NCBI GenBank assembly: GCA_017558145.1
Contig: JAFYWF010000120.1
Span: 1-64,000, forward strand
Origin: Lachnospiraceae bacterium
Lineage (GTDB): Bacteria; Bacillota; Clostridia; Lachnospirales; Lachnospiraceae
DNA: 64,000 nucleotides
Direction: 5' to 3'
Under the pieces are notes generated by a model. It was given only the letters and a program-made list of their open reading frames with translations, ran no database searches and was not told the origin of the DNA. Of the stretch, positions 62,765 through 64,000 are shown one piece after another. The first letter of the stretch is position 1; the number at the start of each line of letters is the position of its first letter. The position numbers and the translations under genes are program-made.

Positions 62765-64000
62765 ATGACAAGTACATCAATCAATGAAGTGAAATCATTT
62801 TTTATGGGAAATGTGAGTAGCCATACGAAAAGCCAGGAAGTGCAAAGCCAGGAAAGTTTCTCAAAAGTGTTTGATAAAACACAGAAACCGGAAGAAAACG
62901 TGAGTACAAATGTTAATGCAAAAAAATCGGAAGATGCAGAAAGTATTCAGAACCATGCCAAACTTCAAAAAAATAATAAATCCGATAACTTGAAAGACAA
63001 AACTGAAGATGTAGGAAATGTTATAGATGTAGAAGATATGGAAGAAGCTGCCGAAAATGCGGCATGCGTGATGGTAGAAGAAGTAGCAAAGTCTTTTGAA
63101 ATTACAGTGGAAGATGTAAAAGCTGTTTTAGATGAATTAGGACTTACAGAGTTAGATTTGCTAAATAGTGAAAATTTGACCAAAGTAGTTCTGGCATTGA
63201 ATCCTGATATGGATGCTTTTTCACTTATGACAAATGAAGAAATGTTTGGGAAGTTGAAAAGTCTCATGAATTTGGCCAAGGATTTGAATAATCAAATGGC
63301 AGGACAGTTTCAATTGTCAGAAGACGATATGGCAAAGTTGTTACAAACCATAAAAGAACAGATGAATTCCCAAAATGTATCTGAGCAGGTACAAGAAAGT
63401 GCGAATAACGAAACATCGCAGTTATCAGAAGTTGTTGCTAAAACGACTTCGGAAATGATACCGATGGATGTCGAAGTAGATTTTCCGGAAGAAGTGCTGA
63501 ACGAATCTAAAGTAAACACTTATGCTAGAGAAGCAAATAAGCTTACAGATACAACGGAAGGTTTTGAGGCAACAGTTCTTCCGAAAGCAGATGCTACAGA
63601 AAGTTCTAAACGTGGTGGTTCAGAAGCTGGAAACGATTTTGGACAAAATACAGGACAAAGTTTCCAACAGCAGTTTGTAAATCAGTTGGCAAATGCAGTA
63701 GAACAAGCCAGTGGAACCGGTTCTACATATGGAGTCAGTGGTCAGGAAATTTTACAGCAGATCACAGATTATATGAAATTGCATGTAAACGCAGAAACAA
63801 CTGAAATGGAAATGCAATTACATCCAGCGTCTCTTGGAAATATCAAAGTACAGTTAGTAAGCACAGAAGGTGTTTTAAGTGCTATTTTTACTACGGAAAA
63901 TGAAACTGTGAAAGCTGCGTTGGAATCACAGTTAGTTCAGTTGAAAGAAAATTTTGCACAACAAGGATTAAAGGTTGAGTCTGTTGAAGTAAATGTATCC
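62765..64000 (+). CDS. fliK: Flagellar hook-length control protein FliK, 5' part
   Basis: The first 412 codons of an open frame that runs off the window end. FliK measures hook length and switches export specificity at FlhB. The first 300 residues are low-complexity and rich in Glu, Lys, Gln and Ser, as expected for the ruler part. Near residue 340 the conserved C-terminal Flg_hook domain begins, with MQLHPASLGNIKVQL. The ATG has an AAGGAGG site 50 bp after ylxF. Position and domain make the call firm; the end is missing. Confidence 0.93.
   Translation, partial: MTSTSINEVKSFFMGNVSSHTKSQEVQSQESFSKVFDKTQKPEENVSTNVNAKKSEDAESIQNHAKLQKNNKSDNLKDKTEDVGNVIDVEDMEEAAENAACVMVEEVAKSFEITVEDVKAVLDELGLTELDLLNSENLTKVVLALNPDMDAFSLMTNEEMFGKLKSLMNLAKDLNNQMAGQFQLSEDDMAKLLQTIKEQMNSQNVSEQVQESANNETSQLSEVVAKTTSEMIPMDVEVDFPEEVLNESKVNTYAREANKLTDTTEGFEATVLPKADATESSKRGGSEAGNDFGQNTGQSFQQQFVNQLANAVEQASGTGSTYGVSGQEILQQITDYMKLHVNAETTEMEMQLHPASLGNIKVQLVSTEGVLSAIFTTENETVKAALESQLVQLKENFAQQGLKVESVEVNVS

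Noticed and set aside
1..64000. tRNA, rRNA, tmRNA genes and CRISPR arrays
   Set aside because: Read through all intergenic spaces; none shows a cloverleaf, rRNA core sequence or regularly spaced repeats. Not excluded with the certainty of a covariance search.

Overview
The window is an AT-rich, densely coded stretch of a Gram-positive chromosome, almost certainly from a Clostridia member close to Lachnospiraceae. Evidence: strong AGGAGG-type ribosome sites, lipoproteins and single-membrane transport systems, a SCIFF ranthipeptide with its radical SAM maturase, CodY, a sigma-K-like sporulation sigma factor, YerC/TrpR-like and DUF1836 regulators, and the order topA-codY-flgB-flgC-fliEFGHIJ-ylxF-fliK, which resembles the Bacillus fla/che region. 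The cell looks motile, chemotactic and possibly spore-forming. I saw no rRNA, tRNA, CRISPR array, prophage or complete insertion sequence. Layout: 1-5.3 kb holds the translation-termination cluster (rpmE end, a DUF1385 membrane protein, prmC, prfA), then a CPBP protease and yvcK. 5.4-8.5 kb holds an internally deleted YfcC-type transporter and a three-gene amino-acid ABC importer with several RNA hairpins. 8.6-12.3 kb holds an isochorismatase-like hydrolase, an Xre-HTH/aminotransferase fusion with a palindromic operator candidate, and hemW. 12.4-15.5 kb is the SCIFF locus (48-residue precursor, terminator-like hairpin, radical SAM/SPASM maturase) plus a PLP decarboxylase-fold gene. 15.5-21.3 kb holds an alpha/beta hydrolase, sigK, pilT, a 206-bp fold-back element, comM and dprA, a small DNA-uptake neighbourhood. 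21.4-34.9 kb holds a DUF2156 protein, an M18 aminopeptidase, an orphan TctC/Bug-type lipoprotein, a Csp-like subtilase, a chemoreceptor, a zinc phospholipase C-like protein, an MFS transporter, a TetM-like GTPase fused to a YacP/Rae1-like NYN nuclease domain, and an rRNA m5C methyltransferase. 34.9-44.4 kb holds a membrane-anchored trigger-factor-like foldase (minus strand), an ABC exporter, a beta-CASP nuclease, thyA-folA, a family 2 glycosidase and yerC (minus strand). 44.6-54.2 kb holds a DUF1836 regulator, another orphan substrate-binding lipoprotein, an SPFH/zinc-ribbon protein, pcrA, a small acidic membrane protein, an RlmD-type methyltransferase and topA. 54.3-64 kb is codY followed by the flagellar basal-body and export operon, cut by the window end inside fliK. 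How the parts relate: most genes are housekeeping. Points beyond routine annotation are the ribosome GTPase-nuclease fusion, the SCIFF precursor with a seventh cysteine, the fold-back element beside comM, a permease start whose distant ribosome site could be brought close by a hairpin, a CodY box pair on the topA stop codon, and tandem 13-mers before the flagellar promoter. All functional calls rest on reading motifs by eye; no database search was possible.
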